DNA of 64,000 bases from Faucicola sp902506225 (GTDB taxonomy: Bacteria > Pseudomonadota > Gammaproteobacteria > Pseudomonadales > Moraxellaceae): positions 1,984,001 through 2,048,000 of the forward strand of contig LR733345.1 of NCBI GenBank assembly GCA_902506225.1. Direction: 5' to 3'. Below the pieces are notes generated by a model. The model was not told the origin of the DNA, made no database searches, and saw only the letters and a program-made list of their open reading frames with translations. Position 1 is the stretch's first letter. Each line of letters begins with the position of its first letter. This document shows, piece after piece, positions 32,781 through 41,449 of this stretch. The translations under genes were made by a program, and so were the position numbers.

Positions 32781-34253
32781 ATGAATTTACAAAACACAGC
32801 AATACCTATTACCGATGATTATGAAGTGGACATCATTAAGTTGTTCTCAATCATGGCGGTAGTATATGGTATTATCGGTATGGCAATTGGGGTGTTCATT
32901 GCATCACAATTGGCATGGCCTGCCCTCAATTTTGGTATCCCTTGGCTAACATTTAGCCACTTGCGTCCATTGCACACCAACGCGGTGATTTTTGCATTTG
33001 GTGGTTGTGCGTTATTCGCAACTTCATATTATATCGTTCAAAGAACGTGTAAAACGCGTTTATTCGCACCTTATCTAGCCTGGTTCACCTTTTGGGGGTG
33101 GAATCTTGTTATTGTTGGCGCAATTATTACCCTACCCTTGGGTTTAACGTCTTCTAAAGAATATGCTGAGCTTGAATGGCCCATTGATATTTTAATCGCC
33201 GTGGTGTGGATATCTTATGCTATTGTGTTTTTTGGTACGTTATTGAAACGCAAAACCTCGCATATCTATGTTGCTAACTGGTTCTTTGCGGCATTTATTT
33301 TGACCATTGCGTTACTCCATATTGTCAATAGTATGGCAATCCCTCTGAGCTTTTGGAAGTCATATTCATTGTTTGGCGGTGCGACTGACGCTATGGTGCA
33401 ATGGTGGTATGGCCACAACGCCGTAGGTTTTTACTTAACAGCCGCGTTTTTAGGTATGATGTATTATTTTGTGCCTGTACAAATCGGTCGTCCTGTTTAC
33501 TCTTATCGTTTATCTATCATCCACTTTTGGGCGTTAATTGCGTCTTATATGTGGGCGGGTGGTCACCATCTTCATTATTCAGCACTCCCTGACTGGGCAC
33601 AGTCTTTAGGTATGGTATTCTCTATCATTTTATTTGCACCTTCATGGGGCGGTATGATTAATGGTGTACTTACGTTATCTGGTAGCTGGGATAAACTTCG
33701 CACAGACCCTATCATTCGTTTCTTGATTGTTGCACTGTCATTCTATGCGATGTCAACGTTTGAAGGTCCGATGATGTCAATCAAAACCGTCAATGCGTTA
33801 TCCCACAATACTGACTGGACCGTTGGTCACGTGCATTCTGGTGCGTTAGGCTGGGTTGGTATGGTTACGGTTGGTTCATTGTATGTATTGATTCCACGTA
33901 TTTGGAACAAACAAAAAATGTATTCAACTGATTTAATCACCACGCATTTTTGGCTGGCGACGGCAGGTACTATTTTCTACATCGTATCGCTTTGGATTTC
34001 AGGTATTGGTCAAGGTATGATGTGGCGTGCTACAAATCCAGATGGAACGCTGGTGTATAGTTTCGTTGATACTGTCTTGTTCTCACACTATCCTTACATT
34101 GGTCGTGCATTTGGTGGTTTCTTGTATGTCTCAGGTATGGTCGTCATGGCTTACAACGTCTACAAAACTATCACGATGCCAAGCACTAAAACTGTTGAAG
34201 TAGCGGATGCCACTACACCTTTAGTAGACACTGCTACCGCTAAACAGATTTAA
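32781..34253 (+). CDS. ccoN: cbb3-type cytochrome c oxidase subunit I
   Basis: CcoN is the catalytic subunit of the high-affinity cbb3 oxidase, holding heme b and the heme b3-CuB centre that reduces O2 and pumps protons. The 490-aa protein has about 12 transmembrane helices. The metal-ligand histidines lie in FSHLRPLHTNAV (low-spin heme), WWYGHNAVGFYL and GGHHLHYSALP (CuB), and TVGHVHSGALGWVG (hemes b3 and b). The start follows AAAGGA by about 10 nt. It leads the operon ccoN-O-Q-P, with ccoO 10 bp downstream. Confidence 0.97.
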   Translation: MNLQNTAIPITDDYEVDIIKLFSIMAVVYGIIGMAIGVFIASQLAWPALNFGIPWLTFSHLRPLHTNAVIFAFGGCALFATSYYIVQRTCKTRLFAPYLAWFTFWGWNLVIVGAIITLPLGLTSSKEYAELEWPIDILIAVVWISYAIVFFGTLLKRKTSHIYVANWFFAAFILTIALLHIVNSMAIPLSFWKSYSLFGGATDAMVQWWYGHNAVGFYLTAAFLGMMYYFVPVQIGRPVYSYRLSIIHFWALIASYMWAGGHHLHYSALPDWAQSLGMVFSIILFAPSWGGMINGVLTLSGSWDKLRTDPIIRFLIVALSFYAMSTFEGPMMSIKTVNALSHNTDWTVGHVHSGALGWVGMVTVGSLYVLIPRIWNKQKMYSTDLITTHFWLATAGTIFYIVSLWISGIGQGMMWRATNPDGTLVYSFVDTVLFSHYPYIGRAFGGFLYVSGMVVMAYNVYKTITMPSTKTVEVADATTPLVDTATAKQI

Positions 34254-34263
34254 GGAGAGACTC

Positions 34264-34881
34264 ATGAAACTCAATCACGAAATTATTGAAAAAAACACGG
34301 GTCTTTTACTTATCCTAATCGTTGTGTCAATTAGCTTTGCCACTTTGGTAGAAATCGTGCCATTGATTTATACCAAAGAGGTTAACCAACCTTTGCCCAA
34401 TATGAAGCCATGGACTGCCCTTGAGATGGAAGGTCGTGACATTTATATTCGTGAAGGCTGTCACGTCTGTCATACCCAAATGGTTCGTCCTCTTCGGGCT
34501 GAAGTGGAACGTTATGGACCTTATTCGCGCGCTGCTGAATCCGCTTGGGATCATCCTTTCTTATGGGGTTCCAAACGTACTGGACCTGATCTTGCGCGGG
34601 TTGGTGGACGCTATTCTGATGACTGGCAACGTGAACACTTAATTAACCCACAATCATTGGTACCTGAATCTGTAATGCCACCATTTGCTTGGTTAGCAGA
34701 ACGAGACGTCAACCCTGAAAAAGTGCAAGAAAAAATGCGTCTATTCCGTGACCATTTTGGTGTGCCATATAGCGATGCTGATATTGCAGGTGCACCTGAT
34801 GCGGTACAAGGTAAAACTGAGCTAGATGCTGTTGTTGCGTATTTACAACAACTGGGCACTGCAATGAAAGGTCAACGTTAA
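34264..34881 (+). CDS. ccoO: cbb3-type cytochrome c oxidase subunit II
   Basis: CcoO is a membrane-anchored mono-heme cytochrome c that passes electrons to CcoN. The 205-aa protein has one N-terminal helix (LLLILIVVSISFATLVEIVPLI) and a heme c motif CHVCH at residues 66-70, followed by TQMVRPLRAEVERYGPYS, a hallmark of CcoO. The distal methionine is probably in PESVMPPF. The start codon follows an AGGAGAG ribosome-binding site, and its stop codon overlaps the ccoQ start (TAATG). Confidence 0.97.
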   Translation: MKLNHEIIEKNTGLLLILIVVSISFATLVEIVPLIYTKEVNQPLPNMKPWTALEMEGRDIYIREGCHVCHTQMVRPLRAEVERYGPYSRAAESAWDHPFLWGSKRTGPDLARVGGRYSDDWQREHLINPQSLVPESVMPPFAWLAERDVNPEKVQEKMRLFRDHFGVPYSDADIAGAPDAVQGKTELDAVVAYLQQLGTAMKGQR

Positions 34882-35054
34882 TGTTGGGCACATTACACAG
34901 TATCGCAACGGTCGCAGCGTTTATCGCTTTTATTGCGATTGTTTGGTGGGCTTACTCGCCAAAGAATCGCAAACGATTTGAAGAAGATGCAAAACTTGCG
35001 TTAGATGACGAAGACCTAACAGACGCATCACAACGCAATAAGGATAAAAAATGA
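34881..35054 (+). CDS. ccoQ: cbb3-type oxidase small subunit CcoQ
   Basis: A 57-aa protein in the gap between ccoO and ccoP. Its ATG overlaps the ccoO stop and its own TGA overlaps the ccoP ATG (ATGA), a tight translational coupling. The sequence starts MLGTLHSIATVAAFIAFIAI, which with the following VWWAYSP gives one transmembrane helix ending at a WWAYSPKNRKRFEEDA junction, then an acidic tail. CcoQ stabilises the assembled complex in other species. Size, place and the membrane-boundary motif all fit. Confidence 0.93.
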   Translation: MLGTLHSIATVAAFIAFIAIVWWAYSPKNRKRFEEDAKLALDDEDLTDASQRNKDKK

Positions 35055-36229
35055 GTGGATTTTGGAGTTTTTGGATAACCCTATTTTCCATCGGTTGTTG
35101 GGCTTGGATTTTGTACTGGTTAGTCGGTGTATTGGGTTATCGCCCAACCATGTCGGATGACGGTACCACAGGCCATGAATACGATGGTATCCAAGAGTTT
35201 GACCGTCCATTACCAAAATGGTGGTTAGCAATCTTTTGGGGTTCATTAGCTTGGGCACTACTGTACATGCTATTGTTCCCATCAATATTGCCAGGCTCAT
35301 GGAAAGGTATTACTACGGTAAAAGTAGATGGTCAAGATGTTCCTTGGACCAGTGCTAATGAATTAGCATCCGATCTTGAGCGCAATAATGCCGTATTTAC
35401 TCGCACGTTCAATGATAAAATCTTAAAAGACAAAGCGGTAACGGCACAAATTGATAGCCTTGCTAAATTACAAGCGCAGCAAGCTAAAAATGCAGAACCC
35501 AATGCTGAATTAAAATCGCAAATTGATAAAGGTATTGTAGGGCTGGCACCTGCCGTTCTAAAACTTTCTCAGGATCCACAAGCGATTAAAATTGGTCAGC
35601 GTTTGTTTTTACAAAATTGTTCAGTGTGTCATGGCTCACAAGCGCATGGTGCACCCGGTTATCCAAACTTGACGGACAATGACTGGATTTATGGCGGTAC
35701 ACCCGATAAAATCTTGTTAACCCTAAATCATGGTCGCGTTGGTGGTATGCCAGCTTGGAAAGCGCAGATTGGTGAGGATGGTGTTCGCGCCGCAGCTGAA
35801 TATGTACTATCACTATCACCAGGCAAGGGCTCCAAAGAAAATGGTCAGTTGAACCAAACTTTGGTTAATCAAGGCAAGGCTATTTATGATACCAACTGTG
35901 CAGTATGTCATGGTAAAGATGGTAAAGGTAACCCTGATGTCGGTGCGGTGAATCTTACGGATGACATTTGGTTATATGGTGGCGACCGTGAAACGGTTCG
36001 TACTACGTTACGTAATGGTCGTGCTGGTGTGATGCCATCTTGGGATACCAAACTGGGTAACGAGCGTATTATGTTATTGGCAGCGTATGTTTATTCCTTA
36101 AGCGATCACAAACAAGATGGCTCTGTGATGACCCCAACCACTGTTGTTAATAAAGAACGTGGTGCAGCCTCTACCCCAGTTGAAACTGCAAATGCGGTAA
36201 AATCTGCGGTTGCTAGTGCGGTAAAATAA
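35051..36229 (+). CDS. ccoP: cbb3-type cytochrome c oxidase subunit III (di-heme)
   Basis: CcoP is the di-heme c subunit that receives electrons from soluble cytochromes. The 392-aa protein has two N-terminal transmembrane helices (about residues 5-28 and 58-76; the second reads LAIFWGSLAWALLYMLLFP) and two c-type heme motifs, CSVCH (Cys190) and CAVCH (Cys283). Each is followed by a Met-containing segment (GGMPAWK and GVMPSWD) giving the sixth ligand. The Ala/Val-rich C-terminal tail is a little longer than usual. It closes the operon, and a bidirectional terminator follows. ccoGHIS genes are not in the window. Confidence 0.96.
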   Translation: MSGFWSFWITLFSIGCWAWILYWLVGVLGYRPTMSDDGTTGHEYDGIQEFDRPLPKWWLAIFWGSLAWALLYMLLFPSILPGSWKGITTVKVDGQDVPWTSANELASDLERNNAVFTRTFNDKILKDKAVTAQIDSLAKLQAQQAKNAEPNAELKSQIDKGIVGLAPAVLKLSQDPQAIKIGQRLFLQNCSVCHGSQAHGAPGYPNLTDNDWIYGGTPDKILLTLNHGRVGGMPAWKAQIGEDGVRAAAEYVLSLSPGKGSKENGQLNQTLVNQGKAIYDTNCAVCHGKDGKGNPDVGAVNLTDDIWLYGGDRETVRTTLRNGRAGVMPSWDTKLGNERIMLLAAYVYSLSDHKQDGSVMTPTTVVNKERGAASTPVETANAVKSAVASAVK

Positions 36230-36245
36230 TTTTTACCCGCCACTT

Positions 36246-36276
36246 AAAAAAGCGAGTTTTAATCACTCGCTTTTTT
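36246..36276. terminator. Bidirectional terminator after ccoP
   Basis: A perfect 12-bp stem (36246-36257 with 36265-36276) and a 7-nt loop lie between ccoP and a convergent gene, with A and T runs at the ends. Confidence 0.92.
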
Positions 36277-36299
36277 ATTGGCGATTGATTTTTCCCTAT

Positions 36300-36653
36300 T
36301 TACTTGCCTAGTTTTTCAAAGGCAATTTCATCAAAACCGATGATTAACTCATTGTCTGAGATGACAATCGGGCGCTTAATCATACTTGGCTGCGCTATCA
36401 TCATATCTAACGCAGCATCCACATCTTGATTCATTTGGGCTTTTTGCGCATCGCTAAGTTTGCGGTAGGTTGTGCCTTTGCTATTTAATACCTTATCTAT
36501 ACCTGCTTGCTTTACCCAATTGGCTAATTTAGGTTTATTTATCGCCTGTTTTTTGTAGTCAAAAAATTCATACTCTAAACCCAGTGCAGTTAATTTATCA
36601 AACGCCTTTTTCATGGTGCTACAATTTTTGATACCGTAGATGATGATGCTCAT
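36300..36653 (-). CDS. Spx/MgsR/ArsC-family reductase
   Basis: A 117-aa thioredoxin-fold protein of the ArsC family. It starts with the IIYGIKNCSTMKKA loop, in which Cys11 is the only redox Cys (CSTMKK), followed by YEFFDYKKQAI. The conserved KRPIVISDNE segment near residue 93 matches the YffB-type branch; true arsenate reductases have other Arg residues and are longer. Substrate and role (a glutathione-linked thiol reductase or regulator) are unknown. It is divergent from leuS. Confidence 0.85.
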   Translation of the reverse strand: MSIIIYGIKNCSTMKKAFDKLTALGLEYEFFDYKKQAINKPKLANWVKQAGIDKVLNSKGTTYRKLSDAQKAQMNQDVDAALDMMIAQPSMIKRPIVISDNELIIGFDEIAFEKLGK

Positions 36654-36748
36654 ATTGGCTCCTTTTTTTATCGCAATTTTTACGGTTTTAGGCTATGCTA
36701 TGGGGCTTAAAATACTTTCTCATTCAAATACTGCAAATTCAGACCATT

Positions 36749-39409
36749 ATGAGTAATTCAGCTTTAACCAGTCAATACCAACCCCAAGTTATCGAGCCCG
36801 CCCAACAACAAAAATGGGAACAGCAAAATCGCTATCAAGTAAACAACGCGGCATCAGATAAGCCGTCACGTTATTTGCTGTCTATGTTTCCCTACCCCAG
36901 TGGTAAACTGCACATGGGGCACGTGCGCAACTACACGATTAGTGATGTGTTGAGCCGTTACTATCGGTTAAAGGGTTATGAAGTGTTGCAACCAATGGGC
37001 TGGGATGCGTTTGGTATGCCTGCAGAAAATGCGGCGATTGCCAACGCTGTCGCCCCTGCTGCGTGGACGTTTTCAAACATTGATAACATGCGCGCGCAGC
37101 TCAAATCACTAGGACTATCGATTGACTGGTCACGTGAATTTGCCACTTGTACGCCAGAGTACTACAAATGGGAACAATGGCTATTTGTACAACTGTTCAA
37201 AAAAGGCTTGGTATACAAAAAACTCTCAACGGTGAATTGGGACCCTGTTGATAATACCGTCCTTGCCAATGAGCAAGTGGTGGATGGTCGCGGTTGGCGC
37301 TCAGGTGCGCTAATTGAAAAACGCGAAATCCCCATGTATTACTTTAATATCACCGCCTATGCAGACGAGCTGTTAAATGATTTGGATAAGCTAGAAGGTC
37401 ATTGGCCACAGCAAGTGATTACTATGCAGCGCAACTGGATTGGTCGCTCTGAAGGCATGGAAATTCATTTTCCCTATACCTTAAATGGTGAAGAAAAAAC
37501 CCTAGATGTGTTCACTACCCGTCCTGATACCTTAATGGGTGTGACTTATGTATCGGTGGCAGCTGAGCATCCACTGGCAAAACACGCTGCCGCGACCAAT
37601 CCTGCCCTACAAAGCTTTATTGAAGCCTGCAAAAAAGGCTCAGTTGCCGAGGCAGACTTAGCCAAAGCTGAAAAAATGGGTATGGATACGGGTCTGACTG
37701 TCACCCATCCGTTGACCGGTGAGCAAGTGCCTGTTTGGGTCGCTAACTACGTCTTAATGAGCTACGGTTCTGGCGCTGTTATGGCAGTCCCTGCGCATGA
37801 TGAACGCGACTTTGAATTTGCCAATAAATACCAGTTGCCTATCAAGCAAGTGATTGACCTAGATGAACACCATAAGCAAGGTCAACAGTTTGATGCAACG
37901 ACTTGGCAAGACTGGTATGGCGATAAGCAAAATGGCGTGGCTATTAACTCGGGCGAGTTAGACGGTTTAAATTTTAAACAAGCCTTTGACAACATTTTAA
38001 CCCAACTTGAGCCGAAGGGCTTGGGTAAAAAAACCATCAATTATCGGCTACGCGATTGGGGGGTATCTCGTCAGCGTTATTGGGGTTGCCCAATTCCGGT
38101 TATCAACTGTACAGACTGCGGTACAGTGCCTGTCCCTGAAAGTCAGCTGCCTGTGGTATTACCTTTAGATGTAGTGCCCGATGGACGTGGCAATCCCCTC
38201 AACAATCTTACTTCATTTACCGATGTCAACTGTCCATGTTGCGGCAAGCCTGCCAAACGTGAAACCGATACCTTTGATACTTTTGTAGAATCAAGCTGGT
38301 ATTACGCCCGTTTTGCCTCACCCAATTATACTGATGGGATGATTAATAAAGTCGCAGCCGATAAATGGCTACCTGTGGATCAATATGTAGGCGGTGTTGA
38401 GCACGCCGTGTTACATTTGCTGTATGCGCGTTTTTTCCACAAACTTATGCGTGATGAAGGCTTGGTGCAGGGTGATGAACCCTTTGCCAATTTACTCACC
38501 CAAGGCATGGTCTTGGCGGGTACTTATCTTCGCGAAAATGCCGACGGTAGCAAATCCTATTACTTTCCAGAAGAAGTTGATATCCGCTACAACGATAAAG
38601 GTCAGCCCATTGAAGCGACCTTAAAAGCCGATGGTCAGCCTGTCAAAATTGGCAAAATCGAAAAAATGTCGAAGTCAAAAAACAATGGTGTCGATCCCCA
38701 AGCGACTATTGATCAATATGGCGCAGATACGGTTCGACTTTACACCATGTTTACCGCGCCTGTCGACCAGACGCTTGAATGGATTGACGATGGACTAAAA
38801 GGTCCGTATAACTTTTTGAAAAAAGTATGGCGTTATACCATCGAGCATGCCGAAACATTGGCACAACAATCTTTAACCGCAGCAACCTTATCGGTAACTA
38901 ATACCCAGTCGCTTAGTAAAGCCGCTAAAAGTTTACGCCGTAAAACACATGATACTATTGGCAAATTAGATGACGCGTTTGGCAAAAACTTGGCGCTCAA
39001 TACGCCTGTGTCATTTTTAATGGAATTGTCGAACGAACTCACCGCGTTTGACATTCATTCAGATACCGATTTGGCGGTAGCCAATGAAGCACTGATGACG
39101 TTATTGACCTTGCTCACCATGTACGCGCCGCACATGGCAGAAGTCCTGCTTGAGGAGTTAGGGATTGATGTGATGAAGCTAACCTATCCAGCCGTTGATA
39201 CTTCAGCCTTGGTACAAGACACTATCACTATGGTGGTGCAAGTCAACGGCAAAATCCGTGGTCAAATGGATGTGGCGCCAAACAGTGACAGCGATTGGTT
39301 AAAAGCCGAAGCCAAACAACTCGACAGCGTCGCTAAATTTATCACCGGCGATATCGTCAAAGAAATCGTCGTGCCCAATAAATTGGTCAATATTGTGGTA
39401 AAAGCCTAA
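36749..39409 (+). CDS. leuS: Leucyl-tRNA synthetase
   Basis: Class I synthetase that charges tRNA-Leu. The 886-aa product has the HIGH-type motif in PYPSGKLHMGHVRNY, the editing domain inserted in the catalytic core (TTRPDTLMGVTYVSVAAEHPLA and SYGSGAVMAVPAHDERD), the zinc-like Cys pairs, and KMSKS in KIEKMSKSKNNGVDP. The C-terminal anticodon-binding and LeuRS-specific domains are complete. I start at MSNSALTSQYQ; the frame is open 18 codons further upstream without a good start. It is followed by a terminator, then lptE and holA, the conserved leuS-lptE-holA order. Confidence 0.97.
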   Translation: MSNSALTSQYQPQVIEPAQQQKWEQQNRYQVNNAASDKPSRYLLSMFPYPSGKLHMGHVRNYTISDVLSRYYRLKGYEVLQPMGWDAFGMPAENAAIANAVAPAAWTFSNIDNMRAQLKSLGLSIDWSREFATCTPEYYKWEQWLFVQLFKKGLVYKKLSTVNWDPVDNTVLANEQVVDGRGWRSGALIEKREIPMYYFNITAYADELLNDLDKLEGHWPQQVITMQRNWIGRSEGMEIHFPYTLNGEEKTLDVFTTRPDTLMGVTYVSVAAEHPLAKHAAATNPALQSFIEACKKGSVAEADLAKAEKMGMDTGLTVTHPLTGEQVPVWVANYVLMSYGSGAVMAVPAHDERDFEFANKYQLPIKQVIDLDEHHKQGQQFDATTWQDWYGDKQNGVAINSGELDGLNFKQAFDNILTQLEPKGLGKKTINYRLRDWGVSRQRYWGCPIPVINCTDCGTVPVPESQLPVVLPLDVVPDGRGNPLNNLTSFTDVNCPCCGKPAKRETDTFDTFVESSWYYARFASPNYTDGMINKVAADKWLPVDQYVGGVEHAVLHLLYARFFHKLMRDEGLVQGDEPFANLLTQGMVLAGTYLRENADGSKSYYFPEEVDIRYNDKGQPIEATLKADGQPVKIGKIEKMSKSKNNGVDPQATIDQYGADTVRLYTMFTAPVDQTLEWIDDGLKGPYNFLKKVWRYTIEHAETLAQQSLTAATLSVTNTQSLSKAAKSLRRKTHDTIGKLDDAFGKNLALNTPVSFLMELSNELTAFDIHSDTDLAVANEALMTLLTLLTMYAPHMAEVLLEELGIDVMKLTYPAVDTSALVQDTITMVVQVNGKIRGQMDVAPNSDSDWLKAEAKQLDSVAKFITGDIVKEIVVPNKLVNIVVKA

Positions 39410-39417
39410 TTGATTAT

Positions 39418-39447
39418 AAGGGCTTATTGGCAACCTAAGCCCTTTTT
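39418..39447 (+). terminator. Terminator after leuS
   Basis: A 9-bp stem (39418-39426 with 39436-39444) is followed by T's. It comes 9 bp after the leuS stop, so lptE-holA may have its own promoter. Confidence 0.75.
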
Positions 39448-39527
39448 GACCTTGAAGTATTATAACAAAGCGTTATCACAAGCAATACCGACAATCATAG
39501 ACGGGTAACTAACAGACAGGTAACTAT

Positions 39528-40094
39528 ATGAATAAGCCATTTCTTCGTATCCTCCTAAGCAGTGTGTTACTGACGCAGCTACCTGCCTGTGGTTTTCATC
39601 TGCGCGGTTATGATGCGCCTATGTCACAGAATATCCCAACCACTGAGCTGATTTTTAACAACACGCCAGAAGCCTATGCGGTTAAAAATTCGTTAAAAAA
39701 ACAGCTCGACCAGCTAAGTATCAATACCCAAGATAGGGTGATTGATAACAAGGCAACCAACCAATCAAATACCGCCTTGCCTGCCAGTATTGAAGTCAAA
39801 AACATTCGCCTGCAAAACTACCAGCTACGCGGTATTTTGACCGAAATTCGTATGGTGCTAAGCGCAGACGTAAGCTATCGCGCCATTGAAAATGGTCAAC
39901 CCCGCACGCTGACCAATACGATTCAAGTACAGCGCAGCTATCAGTATGACCAAGGCGTGGTAGCCACTGACAATCCCCAAGCTGAGCAAATTAAAGTATG
40001 GTTGTATGACAACCTGGCGCAGCGTATTGCTGACCAATATGTCGCACTGAGCCTTCCTAAAATCACCAAAGTGCCGACCGCCACCACCCCCTAA
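39528..40094 (+). CDS. lptE: LPS-assembly lipoprotein LptE
   Basis: LptE is the outer-membrane lipoprotein that plugs LptD for LPS insertion. The 188-aa protein has a lipoprotein signal ending LPAC, with Cys21 lipidated, followed directly by GFHLRGYD, a strong LptE signature. The middle has the alternating strand/helix pattern of the family (SIEVKNIRLQNYQLRGIL, and IEKVR-like segments in other species), and the C-terminus is polar. It lies directly between leuS and holA, as in other gammaproteobacteria. Confidence 0.92.
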   Translation: MNKPFLRILLSSVLLTQLPACGFHLRGYDAPMSQNIPTTELIFNNTPEAYAVKNSLKKQLDQLSINTQDRVIDNKATNQSNTALPASIEVKNIRLQNYQLRGILTEIRMVLSADVSYRAIENGQPRTLTNTIQVQRSYQYDQGVVATDNPQAEQIKVWLYDNLAQRIADQYVALSLPKITKVPTATTP

Positions 40095-40122
40095 ACTACC
40101 TAACCTAATTGATAACACGCTG

Positions 40123-41142
40123 ATGCAGTACAATTTTTTAAATGCCTTTCAACATCTCAAAAACAGGCAAGCCCCCGCCACTGGGGTGTGGCTAATGCAT
40201 GGCGATGAAGAGTTGTTGTCACAGTGGCTAATAGAAAAAATGTCGCCCAATTGGCGGCAGCATAATATGGCAATTTCGCGCATGGATATTACCAGCGCCA
40301 AATCATGGCAAGCGGTTTTGGCAGAGCTGAACAGTCTGTCACTGTTTGAAGATAACAAAGCCATTATCGTTCACGGCAATCATAAACCCGATAAAGAGGC
40401 GTTGGCAGAATTAGCGCAATTTGCGACGAGCAATTCGAGCAATTGCTTAGTCATTATCAGTGATAAATACGATAAAAAAAGCCAAAACAGTGCGTTTTTT
40501 TTGCTTTGCGACAAATTTGGTCAGGTCATTGAATGCCATCTTTATCAAGAGCAGCAACGCGAACAACTGCTACAGCAACACGCCCAAGATTTTGGGCTCG
40601 AACTCACCAAACCCGCTTGGCAAATGCTGATGGCACAAACTCAGCATAATTTGCTGGCGGCTTACCAAAGTCTGTGGCGACTCTCCTACCTCTATGCTAC
40701 AACAGATGCGAATCCCCCTACCCATTTTGTGACCATCGATGAGGCTCAGCTGTTTGATGGGTTGGTGAGTCAATCTATGTTTACCACCTTTGATTTATCG
40801 GATGCCATGTTGTCAGGTGATACCGCGCAGGTGGCAAAAATCTTACAGCAACTCAAAGCCAGTGAAGAACCAGAGAGTCTGGTATTATGGATGATAGCCA
40901 AAGACATGCGCAATATTTTAAGCTTGCAATCAGGGGCAAGTTATCAAAGCCTCGGCATTTGGCAAAGTAAGCAACAACTATATAGTAAAGCCCTGCATCG
41001 TCATTCCCATGACGCTACCCGCAACTGGTCGGATGCACTGTACCAAGCCGACCAAGCCATCAAAGGTCTGGTGCAACAACCGGCTTGGGAGCTGCTCTAC
41101 CAACTCGCTTTTCGTCTAGCGGGTCAACCGTTATTTCACTAG
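40123..41142 (+). CDS. holA: DNA polymerase III subunit delta
   Basis: HolA is the delta subunit of the clamp loader and opens the beta clamp. The 339-aa protein has the N-terminal NAFQHLKNRQAPATGVWLMHGDEELL, which is the delta counterpart of the AAA+ Walker region but lacks a true ATP-binding loop, then SLSLFEDNKAIIVHG, and a helical C-terminal collar with RNILSLQSGASY. Length and order are normal. It follows lptE by 28 bp, so the two are likely co-transcribed. Confidence 0.93.
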   Translation: MQYNFLNAFQHLKNRQAPATGVWLMHGDEELLSQWLIEKMSPNWRQHNMAISRMDITSAKSWQAVLAELNSLSLFEDNKAIIVHGNHKPDKEALAELAQFATSNSSNCLVIISDKYDKKSQNSAFFLLCDKFGQVIECHLYQEQQREQLLQQHAQDFGLELTKPAWQMLMAQTQHNLLAAYQSLWRLSYLYATTDANPPTHFVTIDEAQLFDGLVSQSMFTTFDLSDAMLSGDTAQVAKILQQLKASEEPESLVLWMIAKDMRNILSLQSGASYQSLGIWQSKQQLYSKALHRHSHDATRNWSDALYQADQAIKGLVQQPAWELLYQLAFRLAGQPLFH

Positions 41143-41178
41143 TTGCTTTAAAAGTTACTTTAAAAGTTGCTTTTAAAA
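41143..41178. repeat. Three-copy 12-bp tandem repeat
   Basis: TTGCTTTAAAAG, TTACTTTAAAAG and TTGCTTTTAAAA start at 41143, 41155 and 41167. The first copy begins directly after the holA stop codon. Confidence 0.85.
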
Positions 41179-41449
41179 ATGCTCCGCAACCTTTGCAATC
41201 TTTGCAACCCTTCAAACAACCCGCCCATCAAACCACCACCCCCCAAACTTTTAATGCGTTTTTCTTACTCATAACATTCATTTTATAATCCAGTAAGATT
41301 ATGTCGTTATAATTAAAAATCCCTGCGACTTACCCTATTTTTATTGCAATTTATTCTCATTTAGCTTTTAATGCTCAGTGGTAAAAAACTTTGTTTGTTT
41401 ACTTTTAATTTTTTTTTCAATTGTTTATCGCTTGATAAGGCTTGGCACG
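41179..41449. other. holA-macA intergenic region
   Basis: About 270 bp with no gene of note; the open frames here are short and Pro/Phe-rich. It presumably carries the macA promoter. Confidence 0.4.
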
